Source: an uncultured Eubacteriales bacterium (GTDB taxonomy: Bacteria > Bacillota > Clostridia > Christensenellales > Borkfalkiaceae). Taken from it: DNA of 19,641 nucleotides. The notes beneath the pieces were generated by a model. That model had not been told where the DNA came from, did no database searches, and saw only the letters and a list, made by a program, of their open reading frames with translations. The position numbers were made by a program, and so were the translations under genes. Below, piece by piece: positions 7,333 to 15,161 of the stretch. Numbering within the stretch: position 1 is the stretch's first letter; every line of letters begins with the position of its first letter. The stretch is taken from NCBI GenBank assembly GCA_902766475.1, contig CACXDQ010000010.1, positions 1 to 19,641 on the forward strand, read 5' to 3'.

Positions 7333-7911
7333 TTACGGGAGTTTAATGTTGACAAAACCTTGACTTGCCTTACAGAGAGGGCAGATGTCAAACGCCTCTT
7401 TCGAGGTGAAACTATATCCGCATAAGCTGCAGGTATAAGTTATCGGTTCGTCGCTCTTAAACAGTTTTCCGCTTTTGAAATTCTCATACAGATATTCAAA
7501 TATAATTCTGTGATGAGCCTCAACTTCCGCCGTCAACGTAAATGTTTTGGCAATGTCGTCAAAACCTTCATCCAAAGCCGTTTGGGCAAATTCGGGGTAG
7601 ATGAGCTGACTTTCGTTTCTCTCCGATTCCGCAGCGAATTTAAGCCCGTCCTCTACCGTTCCGCTCTCAAAGGGAAATCCCGCATTTACGGGAACGTTTT
7701 TCATGTTTCCGTTATATTGAATTATATAGTCGAAAAATCTCTTTGCGTGTGCCGTCTCGTTTTTGGCAATGGTCTTGATCTCGCTGTTAAGCGTCTGATA
7801 GCCTTGATCGAGTGCGAGTTTGGCAACCATTTGATAGCGCATACCCGCCTGACATTCGCTTGCAAAGCTTGCGGCTAAGTTTCTGAACGTTTTCGTCTGA
7901 TTGAACTCCAT
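7333..7911 (-). CDS. rbr: Rubrerythrin
   Basis: A 192-residue cytosolic non-heme iron protein that reduces hydrogen peroxide in anaerobes, using electrons passed through its rubredoxin domain. The N-terminal ferritin-like four-helix part (about 1-145) has the di-iron carboxylate helices: SFASE (E19), KNETAHAKR (E52, H55), a Glu-rich helix at 95-107, and LTAEVEAHHR (about 127-135). The C-terminal rubredoxin-like part has two knuckles, CSLC (161-164) and CPLC (177-180), that bind one iron. The start at 7911 is chosen because AGAGGAGG lies just upstream; a longer in-frame start at 7959 has no such site. The 59-base gap to the upstream lipoprotein gene holds no convincing promoter, so the two may be co-transcribed. 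Confidence 0.95.
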   Translation of the reverse strand: MEFNQTKTFRNLAASFASECQAGMRYQMVAKLALDQGYQTLNSEIKTIAKNETAHAKRFFDYIIQYNGNMKNVPVNAGFPFESGTVEDGLKFAAESERNESQLIYPEFAQTALDEGFDDIAKTFTLTAEVEAHHRIIFEYLYENFKSGKLFKSDEPITYTCSLCGYSFTSKEAFDICPLCKASQGFVNIKLP

Positions 7912-7970
7912 TTTTCCTCCTCTGTTATTATTGTGTACGGTTTTTTGGGAAAAATACACGGTTTTAAAAA

Positions 7971-8633
7971 TTATTTTGTGATCTTCGTTTCTATGTGTTC
8001 ACCCGTCAAGCCGTCGAAAAGCAAATTTACCGTTTCGCCCTCTCTGACGATCCCGACGTACCAAAAGTTGAAACCGTCGCTATATAAAAGCCTAATTTTA
8101 AGCTCGGCGGAGTCGGGGTATTTCAAAAAGCTTTTTACATTCTCGTCGCCGAGGTCGTCGAGTTTTTTGATTATTTCACGGTAGTCGATCAGATCGTTCC
8201 GTTTAAGCGAAGTCAAAACGGCTGTCTTTTGCTCGCCGTTTACGGTTATTTTTACCGTTAAATCTCTTCCTATAAGCCCCGTCTGTTCGCATTTTGCGTA
8301 ATACACTTCGGCGGACGGGCGAAATTCAAATTTTACCGTATGTTTAATTCCGTCCGACACAAATTCGAGCGTTGCGCCCTCGCTTATCTTTTCTGAGTAT
8401 TTCGGGAAGAGTTTAAACGTGGCAACGTTGGCGTTTTGACCGACGAAACCGTCGTTTTCTTCGGGGAACTCCGACGTTTCCGCAAAGCATGTAAGCTCGA
8501 TTTCGTCGTCCTCAAAATAAAGTACGTCGTATCTGAGCTGACTTACTCGGTCGTATAGTCTGTTTCCGGCAATGCAAGACGAGAGAATTGCAATTAAAAA
8601 TAAAATGCAGATAAAAAGCGAAAATTTCTTCAT
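7971..8633 (-). CDS. Hypothetical lipoprotein, 220 residues
   Basis: The N-terminus MKKFSLFICILFLIAILSSC is a type II signal peptide with lipobox L-S-S-C20, so the mature protein should be lipid-anchored on the outer face of the membrane. The rest is beta-rich in appearance, with alternating strands and many Glu, Lys and Thr residues. One stretch, LRYDVLYFEDDEIELTCFAE, suggests an immunoglobulin-like or similar domain. I recognise no family. AAAGGAT upstream gives a reasonable ribosome binding site. TATAAT is present on this strand at 8681-8686, but without a good -35. It precedes rubrerythrin on the same strand. Lgt, which would modify it, is encoded convergently nearby. Confidence 0.75.
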   Translation of the reverse strand: MKKFSLFICILFLIAILSSCIAGNRLYDRVSQLRYDVLYFEDDEIELTCFAETSEFPEENDGFVGQNANVATFKLFPKYSEKISEGATLEFVSDGIKHTVKFEFRPSAEVYYAKCEQTGLIGRDLTVKITVNGEQKTAVLTSLKRNDLIDYREIIKKLDDLGDENVKSFLKYPDSAELKIRLLYSDGFNFWYVGIVREGETVNLLFDGLTGEHIETKITK

Positions 8634-8700
8634 ATAAGATCCTTTATAGGAAATTTTATGTCGATAGTTTATATATAATGATTATAGCCCGTAAAAAAAG

Positions 8701-8729
8701 TTGATTTTTTTAAACGTATATGCTAAAAT
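8701..8729 (+). promoter_or_regulatory. Promoter of the guaA operon
   Basis: TTGATT (8701-8706), a 17-base spacer, and TAAAAT (8724-8729) preceded by TGC (extended -10). It overlaps the in-frame ATG at 8720, so that ATG would lie upstream of the transcript start and the next gene must begin at 8768. The opposite strand of the same interval serves the divergent lipoprotein gene. Confidence 0.7.
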
Positions 8730-8767
8730 ATATCAAGGTGATTACTTTTCGGTTTGCAGAGGCACAG

Positions 8768-9379
8768 ATGAAAAAAACAATCGTAAAATCGGCTTTTATA
8801 ACTTTTGCTGTCGCAGTGGCGGCGCTGTTTTTGACGCTTATCGTCTTGACGTTCGCCATGCCGAAAACTATGGGCGGGTTTTACGAATCTCTCGGCTTTA
8901 ACGGCGTCGCTCTTTCGTGCAAACAGAAAACGTATGAAAACAGCGGCGATTTTAACGATCTTGCGAGCCTTATAGATTATGCGGACTTTATCGATAACGA
9001 CAGGGTGCTTGCGTATTACGGCTTTGATTTTTTAGAGAATGAAAACTTCGGTAAATACTGCGAAGAAAAGGGCGGTAGCGGCATAAAAAGTCAAGATTAT
9101 TACCCGTATATCGTATTTCGTGCGGGGCAAAAATACGGTAAAACAGACAGAGTCGGCGAGTTTTCGGTAAAGCTTACCTCGTCTTATACGAAAACCTCGC
9201 CACTCTATTCCGCAATGTCGCTTGCCTTGACGGGAAAAGATACGGCGCTTGCAAAGGCTGTCGTGGACGAATACGATAAAAACGGCTCAGAAATAATTGA
9301 CGAGCTCGGAAGTTTAAACGACGATATAGACACTTTAAGGTTAATTTCCGGCGGTGCGAATAATATAACAGAAGGATAA
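8768..9379 (+). CDS. Membrane-anchored hypothetical protein, 203 residues
   Basis: Begins MKKTIVKSAF, followed by one strongly hydrophobic segment (about 8-33), then about 165 soluble residues. It is therefore either an N-terminally anchored protein facing outward or a secreted one with an uncleaved signal. The rest is helix-prone with pairs of Asp and Tyr; the C-terminal part around TGKDTALAKAVVDEYDKN may form helical repeats. No family is recognised. The start at 8768 is chosen because AGAGG lies five bases upstream and the promoter overlaps the earlier ATG at 8720. Its stop lies three bases before guaA, so it is the first gene of that operon. Confidence 0.7.
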   Translation: MKKTIVKSAFITFAVAVAALFLTLIVLTFAMPKTMGGFYESLGFNGVALSCKQKTYENSGDFNDLASLIDYADFIDNDRVLAYYGFDFLENENFGKYCEEKGGSGIKSQDYYPYIVFRAGQKYGKTDRVGEFSVKLTSSYTKTSPLYSAMSLALTGKDTALAKAVVDEYDKNGSEIIDELGSLNDDIDTLRLISGGANNITEG

Positions 9380-9382
9380 TTT

Positions 9383-10810
9383 ATGGAACACGAAAAGATA
9401 CTTGTACTTGATTTCGGCGGACAATATAATCAGCTCATCGCAAGGCGAGTGAGAGAACAAAACGTGTATTGCGAGATTTTGCCTTGCGATATTTCTATTG
9501 AAAGAATTAAAAATTTCAACGCAAAGGGCATAATATTTACCGGCGGACCGAGCAGCGTTTACGACGAGGAATCGCCGCATATATCCGAAGAGGTGTTTCG
9601 GCTCGGCATACCCGTTCTCGGTATTTGCTACGGCGCTCAGCTCATGGCGTACACCCTCGGCGGCAAGGTCGATCACGCTCCGTCGAGAGAATACGGAAAG
9701 AGCGAAATTGAATATTTTGACAGTAAGATATTCGAAGGCATAGACAAGAAAAACGTCTGTTGGATGAGCCATACCGACTACGTTTCAAAAGCTCCCGAAG
9801 GCTTCAAGGTCATCGCAAAGACGGCTACTTGCCCCATTGCGGCTATGGAAAACGAAGAAAAGGGCTTCTACGGCGTTCAGTTCCACCCCGAAGTAATGCA
9901 CACTAAGCAGGGTACGGAAATTCTTAAAAATTTCCTCTATAACGTCTGCAAGGTTTCGGGCGATTGGACGATGTCAAACTTCGTTAAAGAGCAAGTCGAA
10001 AAGATAAAGGCTAAGGTCGGAAACGGTAAAGTTTTATGTGCTATGAGCGGCGGTGTTGACAGCGCCGTTGCGGCAACTCTCGTGCATAAGGCGGTAGGCG
10101 ACAATCTGACTTGCGTGTTCGTAGACCACGGGCTTCTCCGTAAAAACGAAGCGGAAGAGGTTTACAGAGTATTTAAAACCGAGAGGGGAATGAATCTTTT
10201 GAAAGTCGACGCAGGCGAGAGATTTTTGAGCAAGCTCGAGGGAAAAAGAAGCCCCGAAAGGAAGAGAAAAATTATCGGCGCAGAGTTTATCGGCGTGTTC
10301 GAGGACGTGGCGAAACAGCTCGGCGGAAAGATAGATTATCTCGTTCAAGGAACGATTTATCCCGACGTCATCGAGAGCGGCAAGGGTAAGAGCGCAGTAA
10401 TTAAATCGCACCACAACGTCGGCGGACTGCCGTCTGTAATAGATTTCAAAGAGCTTATCGAGCCTTTGAGAGATCTGTTTAAAGACGAGGTGAGAAAAGT
10501 CGGTTTCGAACTCGGGCTACCCGAAAGCGTCGTTATGCGTCAGCCGTTCCCCGGCCCCGGGCTTGCCATAAGGATAATAGGAAATATTACGCCCGAAAAG
10601 ATAAAGATCTTGCAGGATGCCGACTATATTTATAGAGAAGAGATAGCAAAGGCGGGCTTGGACAGAGAGATCTGGCAATATTTTGCGGTTTTGACAAATT
10701 GCCGTTCCGTCGGCGTAATGGGCGACAGCAGAACGTATTCTTACACCGTCGCATTGAGGGCGGTAACGAGCGTTGACGGCATGACGGCGGACTGGGCGAG
10801 AATACCTTAA
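9383..10810 (+). CDS. guaA: GMP synthase (glutamine-hydrolysing), C-terminus cut off by a stop in a poly-A run
   Basis: Converts XMP, glutamine and ATP to GMP. The glutamine amidotransferase domain has the nucleophile C82 in GICYGAQ and the triad pair H168/E170 in QFHPE. The ATP-pyrophosphatase domain has the P-loop SGGVDS (222-227), and PFPGPGLAIRI lies in the C-terminal dimerisation/XMP region. The readable protein stops at 475 residues after TADWARIP, whereas family members have about 510-525. The missing end is present in the same frame after the stop, from 10826 to 10918, and finishes in the expected KPPATIEWE. Adding six lost codons and 30 residues gives 511, the normal length. AAGGA precedes the ATG. 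As read, the enzyme would lack its XMP-binding C-terminus. Confidence 0.93.
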   Translation: MEHEKILVLDFGGQYNQLIARRVREQNVYCEILPCDISIERIKNFNAKGIIFTGGPSSVYDEESPHISEEVFRLGIPVLGICYGAQLMAYTLGGKVDHAPSREYGKSEIEYFDSKIFEGIDKKNVCWMSHTDYVSKAPEGFKVIAKTATCPIAAMENEEKGFYGVQFHPEVMHTKQGTEILKNFLYNVCKVSGDWTMSNFVKEQVEKIKAKVGNGKVLCAMSGGVDSAVAATLVHKAVGDNLTCVFVDHGLLRKNEAEEVYRVFKTERGMNLLKVDAGERFLSKLEGKRSPERKRKIIGAEFIGVFEDVAKQLGGKIDYLVQGTIYPDVIESGKGKSAVIKSHHNVGGLPSVIDFKELIEPLRDLFKDEVRKVGFELGLPESVVMRQPFPGPGLAIRIIGNITPEKIKILQDADYIYREEIAKAGLDREIWQYFAVLTNCRSVGVMGDSRTYSYTVALRAVTSVDGMTADWARIP

Positions 10811-10918
10811 AAAAAAAAAAAAAAAATATCGACACGCATCGTAAATGAGGTGCAGAACGTAAACAGAATAGTTTACGATATAACTTCAAAACCGCCGGCA
10901 ACCATCGAATGGGAATAA
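10808..10918 (+). other. guaA: Poly-A interruption and in-frame severed C-terminus of guaA
   Basis: Bases 10809-10826 are 18 consecutive A. With T10808 they form TAA followed by five AAA codons and the first base of ATA. Bases 10826-10918 then read, in the original guaA frame, ISTRIVNEVQNVNRIVYDIT and on to KPPATIEWE-stop, the family C-terminus. The 18 bases 10808-10825 take the place of the six residues usually seen there (YEVLDK-like). Length and frame are kept and only the content is lost. That pattern fits unknown bases written as A, or a repeat-collapse error, better than a natural insertion. Confidence 0.85.
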
Positions 10919-10935
10919 TTTAAAGGAAGTTATCT

Positions 10936-11184
10936 ATGGATTATATTTTTGATACACAGCTTCTTATTGAGGGTGAAAATCTCGATAAAAAAGCCATAAC
11001 CGAACATTTTAACACGGCGTTTAAGGGCGATTGCCTTCTTGTTGTGGGCGATGAGGATCTCATCAAAATTCATTTTCACACCAACGAGCCGTGGCTTGTC
11101 TTGGGCTATTGCGCTTCGCTCGGCGAGATATACGATATAGTCGTCGAAAATATGGACAGACAAGCTAAGGGGCTTCCCGGCTGA
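10936..11184 (+). CDS. Small stand-alone relative of the FakA/YloV (DAK2-domain) middle region
   Basis: An 82-residue cytosolic protein. The stretch CLLVVGDEDLIKIHFHTNEP matches the conserved GDSLVVVGDDDLVKVHVHTNDP block that follows the DhaL-type kinase domain in YloV/FakA fatty-acid kinase proteins, and SLGEIYDIVVENMDRQ matches the continuation of that block. The kinase (DhaL) and C-terminal domains are absent. It is a full short ORF with AAAGGA ahead of the ATG, so it is not simply a truncated edge. It lies 17 bases after the guaA coding frame ends and 8 before the next gene, in the same operon. Without a kinase domain it cannot itself phosphorylate; a binding or partner role is possible. 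Confidence 0.7.
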   Translation: MDYIFDTQLLIEGENLDKKAITEHFNTAFKGDCLLVVGDEDLIKIHFHTNEPWLVLGYCASLGEIYDIVVENMDRQAKGLPG

Positions 11185-11192
11185 TTGAGGTA

Positions 11193-12194
11193 ATGCCTAT
11201 GCAGGGAAATTATAATGCCAAATGTCCGTCTTGCGGTTACGATTTTTACACGGACGATACGTCGGGCGAAACCGTTTGCCCGTCGTGCGGTGAGAAAATT
11301 CAGGTCGCAAGGGCAAAAAAATATTATTCTTCTATATACGACAATAAGGAAGAAATAAAGGTTGCGCACGGGGAAGAGTATCATAAGGTGATGCTTCTTC
11401 TGTCCGAGGCGGAAGATCTTACCGAAAATAAAGATTTCGAGGCGGCGGAACAAAAGGTGAACGAGGCCTTATCTTTGACGGACGGAGATTACCGTGTTTA
11501 TATGGCGATGGTTGCCGTAAAGACTAAAAATTATACCGATTTGACGGATAAGACGCATCAGGAATATCTCACGAAAGCCATCGCTTGCGCCGACGCAGAC
11601 GGGAAAAAGGACATTACGGCAAGATATAAAAACTATTACGTTAAAAGCCATTTTACCGACGAGGAGATGTCGGTTTACTCGGCTGAAGAGTTGAAGGCAA
11701 AAAAGGCAAAGACGGAGAGTTCGTTCAAGTCGCTCATACCTACTTTTATGGCGACGGAGAAGAGAAACAAGCTCTTGATAATACTTGCCCCCATACTTAT
11801 GGCGATAGGTATTGCCCTAACGGTGCTTTTCTTCTTTATCGATCCGCAATGGCTGTCGTTTATAGGTCTTGTTTTCGTAACTTCGGGCTATCTCGTTTTC
11901 AGAACGTGGTACGTTTCAAAAGACAGCGTTAAGGCATTCAATTCCTTTCTCGATCTCTACGATTTTCTCGACGGAAAGGACTATAACGAAACCGTTCTGA
12001 TTGACGTTTATACATCGATGAATAAAATTGCCGAGCGCTTTGCGGATAGAGATCCGCTCGTGTCGATAAACAACGACACGTTAAAGCTCGTTTCGTTTAT
12101 ATTGTCGCTCGGCGACGAGCCTCTGACGGAATATATTAAAGAGAACAAATATTTTGCGGATAATATCCCGTCGGAGTATTACGAAGAAGAATAA
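11193..12194 (+). CDS. Zinc-ribbon membrane protein, 333 residues
   Basis: The N-terminal zinc ribbon has CPSC (11-14) and CPSC (29-32), the spacing of a four-Cys knuckle pair. A helical, TPR-like segment follows (about 60-135, with a pattern of alanines and aromatics such as ALSLTDGDYRVYMAMVAVKT). Two transmembrane helices (about 193-216 and 220-240) come next, then a helical cytosolic C-terminus of about 90 residues. I know of no assigned function; similar layouts occur as uncharacterised proteins in Clostridia. The start is at 11193, with TGAGGT upstream; a second ATG six bases on is possible. It is in the guaA operon, between the YloV-like piece and the epimerase. Confidence 0.75.
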   Translation: MPMQGNYNAKCPSCGYDFYTDDTSGETVCPSCGEKIQVARAKKYYSSIYDNKEEIKVAHGEEYHKVMLLLSEAEDLTENKDFEAAEQKVNEALSLTDGDYRVYMAMVAVKTKNYTDLTDKTHQEYLTKAIACADADGKKDITARYKNYYVKSHFTDEEMSVYSAEELKAKKAKTESSFKSLIPTFMATEKRNKLLIILAPILMAIGIALTVLFFFIDPQWLSFIGLVFVTSGYLVFRTWYVSKDSVKAFNSFLDLYDFLDGKDYNETVLIDVYTSMNKIAERFADRDPLVSINNDTLKLVSFILSLGDEPLTEYIKENKYFADNIPSEYYEEE

Positions 12195-12210
12195 CGATTT
12201 AAGGCACAAT

Positions 12211-13086
12211 ATGATTTATACTATTGAAAACGATTATATGAAAGTCGGGGTCGAAACGCTCGGCGCACAGCTTAAAAGCATTTATTCCAAGGTTGAAAAG
12301 ACGGAATATCTATGGCAAGGCAACCCCGACTACTGGGCGGGTAGAGCCTATAACCTCTTTCCGATAGTGGGCAGATTGTTCGAGAACAAATACACATACG
12401 GCGGAAAGACGTATGAGATGAATCCTCACGGCTTTTCACGCAGAACGGAATACACGCTTACCGAAAAAACGGATACGGAAATGGCTTTTTGTATCTCTTC
12501 GACGGACGAAACGTTTAAGCAGTATCCCTTTGAGTTTATTTTAACCGTAAGATATATTTTGACGGGAAATAAGCTCACGGTTGCATTCAACGTTAAAAAT
12601 GTCGGAAGCTGCAAAATGTATTTCGGGTTAGGCGGTCATCCCGGTTTTAATATTCCGTTCGGCGGCGGCAATTTTGAGGACTATTACGTCGAGTTTGACG
12701 GCGAGTGTAAACCCCGTCAGCTTACGCTTAGCGAAAATAATCTTTTAAGCGGAAAAACGAGAGAGTTTCCGCTTGAAAACGACAGGATATTGAGGCTTAA
12801 ACACGAGCTTTTCGACGACGATGCCGTCATCTTGCAAGGACACACACGCTCCGTAAAGATAAAGAGCGACAAGACTGACAGATACGTCGGCGTAGAGTTT
12901 CAGAGAGGTAAATACCTCGGCATTTGGCACAAGCCGCACAGCGACGCACCGTTTGTCTGTATCGAGCCGTGGGAAAATTTACCGTCCGTTGACGGAAAGG
13001 TCGAAGACCTTACGGAAAAGGACAATATAGGCGTAGTTGAGGCAGGGGAGAGTTATAATACGTTCTTTGCGATAGAAATAAAATAA
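12211..13086 (+). CDS. Aldose 1-epimerase family protein (LacX-like)
   Basis: A 291-residue cytosolic enzyme of the galactose mutarotase superfamily, LacX-like branch, which interconverts alpha and beta anomers of free sugars. Visible landmarks are NLFPIVGRL (48-56), the first catalytic-region histidine in NPHGFSR (H73), the second in LGGHPGFNIPF (H143), and CIEPWENLP near residue 260 with the presumed catalytic glutamate. A start at 12154 lies inside the preceding gene and has no ribosome site. The ATG at 12211 has AAGG six bases ahead and begins the usual family N-terminus (YTIENDYMKVGVETLGAQL). The sugar substrate cannot be told. It is the last gene of the guaA operon. Confidence 0.9.
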   Translation: MIYTIENDYMKVGVETLGAQLKSIYSKVEKTEYLWQGNPDYWAGRAYNLFPIVGRLFENKYTYGGKTYEMNPHGFSRRTEYTLTEKTDTEMAFCISSTDETFKQYPFEFILTVRYILTGNKLTVAFNVKNVGSCKMYFGLGGHPGFNIPFGGGNFEDYYVEFDGECKPRQLTLSENNLLSGKTREFPLENDRILRLKHELFDDDAVILQGHTRSVKIKSDKTDRYVGVEFQRGKYLGIWHKPHSDAPFVCIEPWENLPSVDGKVEDLTEKDNIGVVEAGESYNTFFAIEIK

Positions 13087-13095
13087 TTTTATTTT

Positions 13096-13132
13096 AAGAC
13101 GGCGATGGCGGAAATTCCGCCATCGCCGTCTT
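13096..13132. terminator. Hairpin terminator between convergent genes
   Basis: A perfect 17-bp stem (13096-13112 with 13116-13132) rich in GC, lying 9 bases after the epimerase stop and 5 bases from the end of the convergent gene on the - strand. The T-tract is short on both sides (TTTACGTTT on +), so the hairpin strength does most of the work. Confidence 0.75.
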
Positions 13133-13137
13133 TACGT

Positions 13138-13890
13138 TTATAGATCTCTGTTCTTTTCGGGTAAGTTTTTCCAATACTTTTTTGGAAGATAATGCCCCAT
13201 AAGCTTTAAATTTTTGCGTTCTTTTATATTTACGCTGTCGTAGTACGTTCGCCAAAGCTCTATAAATTCGCTCTCTTCCCGGGTCAGATAAACGTCAATG
13301 CGCCTATCTCCGGCATTAAATACCGTAGTTTCGTTTCCGTTTGACAGTCCGACGATATTTCTCTTCGTGTCGTGTATCATAAAAGGATAACTCTTTCCCA
13401 GTCTTTTGAAAAAGTGCGGTATAATAAGCTCCGTAACGTCGTTGTCCGGCTCGTAATGCGCATACAGAAACCCCGATACGGTTTCCGAAAACCTAAGCAT
13501 ACCTTTCATTCTGTGAACTTCGTTTGTTATCTTCCTGATTATATCCGCAAAACCGAGTACGTATTTATCGGCATAATTTCGGGAAATATCGGTATTTTTA
13601 TTGTCTATGGCAAGTTTTAAGTAGTAAAAAACGACGGTGTATTTCTTGCTGTCGCCGCTCCGCAATGCAAGGCTTACGTCGTGCAAAACGTATTTTGTGG
13701 CGCAGCCGTGAAAAAATTTTTCAACCCTCTTTGCCTTTTCGATGTCTGTTTTTATCTCGAATATCTCGTCGTTAAGGCTTGCTTGAACGGGCGTTGCCGA
13801 AACGACGTCCGGCGTTTTTTTTAGTTTGTAGCAATCGAAAATGCAGCTTAATAACCCCTCTTTCGTACCGTCGAACAAAAATATCGTCAT
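13138..13890 (-). CDS. Probable DNA metabolism protein (DUF4130 / TIGR03915-like)
   Basis: A 250-residue cytosolic protein of the family annotated as 'probable DNA metabolism protein', which nearly always sits beside the radical SAM protein found here. Its start MTIFLFDGTKEGLLSCIFDC is the family's typical N-terminus, and FLYAHYEPDNDV and ELWRTYYDSVNIKERKN match its later blocks. In many lineages this protein is linked or fused to a uracil-DNA glycosylase domain; no such domain is present here. GGAG and the ATG lie immediately after the radical SAM stop (2 bases between genes), so the pair is translationally coupled. Biochemical activity is not known to me. Confidence 0.85.
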   Translation of the reverse strand: MTIFLFDGTKEGLLSCIFDCYKLKKTPDVVSATPVQASLNDEIFEIKTDIEKAKRVEKFFHGCATKYVLHDVSLALRSGDSKKYTVVFYYLKLAIDNKNTDISRNYADKYVLGFADIIRKITNEVHRMKGMLRFSETVSGFLYAHYEPDNDVTELIIPHFFKRLGKSYPFMIHDTKRNIVGLSNGNETTVFNAGDRRIDVYLTREESEFIELWRTYYDSVNIKERKNLKLMGHYLPKKYWKNLPEKNRDL

Positions 13891-13892
13891 AA

Positions 13893-15110
13893 TTACTCCG
13901 TAAATAGCGACAGCTGAACGTTTGCCGTCAAGTCGTTTTTGCTCGATAGTGAGGCGGCGATAAGTTTCGTGTTTTCCGTTCCTAAAAATTTTCCGCCGAC
14001 AGTTATAAAATGTATCGCTCTCTTCATTACAACTCTCATTCTCGTCAAATCGTCAAAACTCAGTTTGCCGTATTTTCTTGAACTTACTATCTTATAAGCG
14101 CTTTTGAAACCTATCCCCGGCACTCTTACGAGCATTTCGGGCGGCGCAGTATTTACGTCGACGGGAAACAATTCGGGGTGGCGGAGCGCCCAAGCGCATT
14201 TCGGATCGTATTCTTCCGAAAGGTTTTCGTCGTTTCCTATTATCTCTTCGGCGGAAAAACCGTAAAACCTTAATAGCCAGTCGGCTTGATAAAGTCTGTG
14301 TTCTCTGAGTAGCCCCACGGGTTTCATCGGAAGAAGTGCGGACTTTGTGTTTATCGGAACGTAAGACGAGTAGTAAACCCTTTTTAAGGCGTATTTTCTG
14401 TATAAGCCTTGCGAAAGGCGAATTATTTGCCCGTCCGTTTCGGGCGATGCGCCCACTATCATCTGAGTGGTTTGTCCGGCGGGTAAAAACTTGTTGTATC
14501 TTATACTCTTCGCATATTTATATTCGTTCGCCATCAGATTCATCGGCGTCAGTATCGAGGACTTGTCCTTTTGCGGGGCGAGCAGTTTAAGGCTGTTTTC
14601 GGACGGAAGCTCTATATTAAAGCTCATTCTGTCGGCATATTCTCCGGCTTTTACTATGAGCTTACTATCGGCGGACGGTATGCCTTTTAAATGTATATAT
14701 CCGTTGAAATGATAGACCGTTCTCAGTTTAACAACTGTGTCGCAGAGCATTTCCATAGTGTTGTCGGGGCTTATGTGTATAGCCGACGACAAAAACAGCC
14801 CCTCGATCATATTTCTCTTATAAAAGTTGATGACGAGATCGCAAATCTCGTCGGGCGTAGCGGTGGCTCTCGGCACGTCGTTTGAACGTCTGTTTACGCA
14901 GTATTCGCAATTATAAACGCAGTCGTTACTCAAAAGGATTTTAAGCAGAGAAATGCATCTGCCGTCCTCGGTAAAAGAATGGCAGATGCCTTCCACAGCG
15001 CAATTTCCCAAGCCGTAATCTCTGTTTTTTCTCTCCGAACCCGACGAGGAACACGAAACGTCGTATTTTGCGCTCTCGACGAGTATTTTAAGTCTGTTGC
15101 CGTCTATCAT
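13893..15110 (-). CDS. Radical SAM protein of the putative DNA modification/repair family (TIGR03916-like)
   Basis: A 405-residue enzyme. The radical SAM cluster motif is C64-VYN-C68-EY-C71 (CxxxCxxC). It is preceded by other conserved cysteines (C20, C37, C43, C52), including GICHSFTEDGRCISLL. The C-terminal region has a helix-hairpin-helix DNA-binding motif (LVRVPGIGFKSAYKI, about 330-345), which is why the family is thought to act on DNA. The start is ATG at 15110 with GGGTG just upstream; a TTG at 15125 has no ribosome site. It lies between the GyrI-like gene (51-base gap, no clear promoter or terminator) and its DUF4130-type partner (2-base gap). The substrate is unknown. Confidence 0.9.
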   Translation of the reverse strand: MIDGNRLKILVESAKYDVSCSSSGSERKNRDYGLGNCAVEGICHSFTEDGRCISLLKILLSNDCVYNCEYCVNRRSNDVPRATATPDEICDLVINFYKRNMIEGLFLSSAIHISPDNTMEMLCDTVVKLRTVYHFNGYIHLKGIPSADSKLIVKAGEYADRMSFNIELPSENSLKLLAPQKDKSSILTPMNLMANEYKYAKSIRYNKFLPAGQTTQMIVGASPETDGQIIRLSQGLYRKYALKRVYYSSYVPINTKSALLPMKPVGLLREHRLYQADWLLRFYGFSAEEIIGNDENLSEEYDPKCAWALRHPELFPVDVNTAPPEMLVRVPGIGFKSAYKIVSSRKYGKLSFDDLTRMRVVMKRAIHFITVGGKFLGTENTKLIAASLSSKNDLTANVQLSLFTE

Positions 15111-15161
15111 TTTACACCCGAACAAATTTTGTAAAAATTTTTATTACTTAAAAAAGTTAAA

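Noticed and set aside
8720..8767. Longer N-terminus for the anchored hypothetical protein
   Set aside because: The -10 element of the promoter lies at 8724-8729, after the earlier ATG, and AGAGG supports the start at 8768.
10809..10826. Programmed frameshifting or polymerase slippage on the A-run to rescue guaA
   Set aside because: The stop codon TAA comes at the first bases of the run and the downstream sequence is already in frame, so slippage inside the run would not bypass the stop and would break the frame beyond it.
10034..10901. Open frames on - across guaA and the poly-A run
   Set aside because: Antisense to motif-rich guaA sequence; their Phe-rich parts are only the complement of the A-run.
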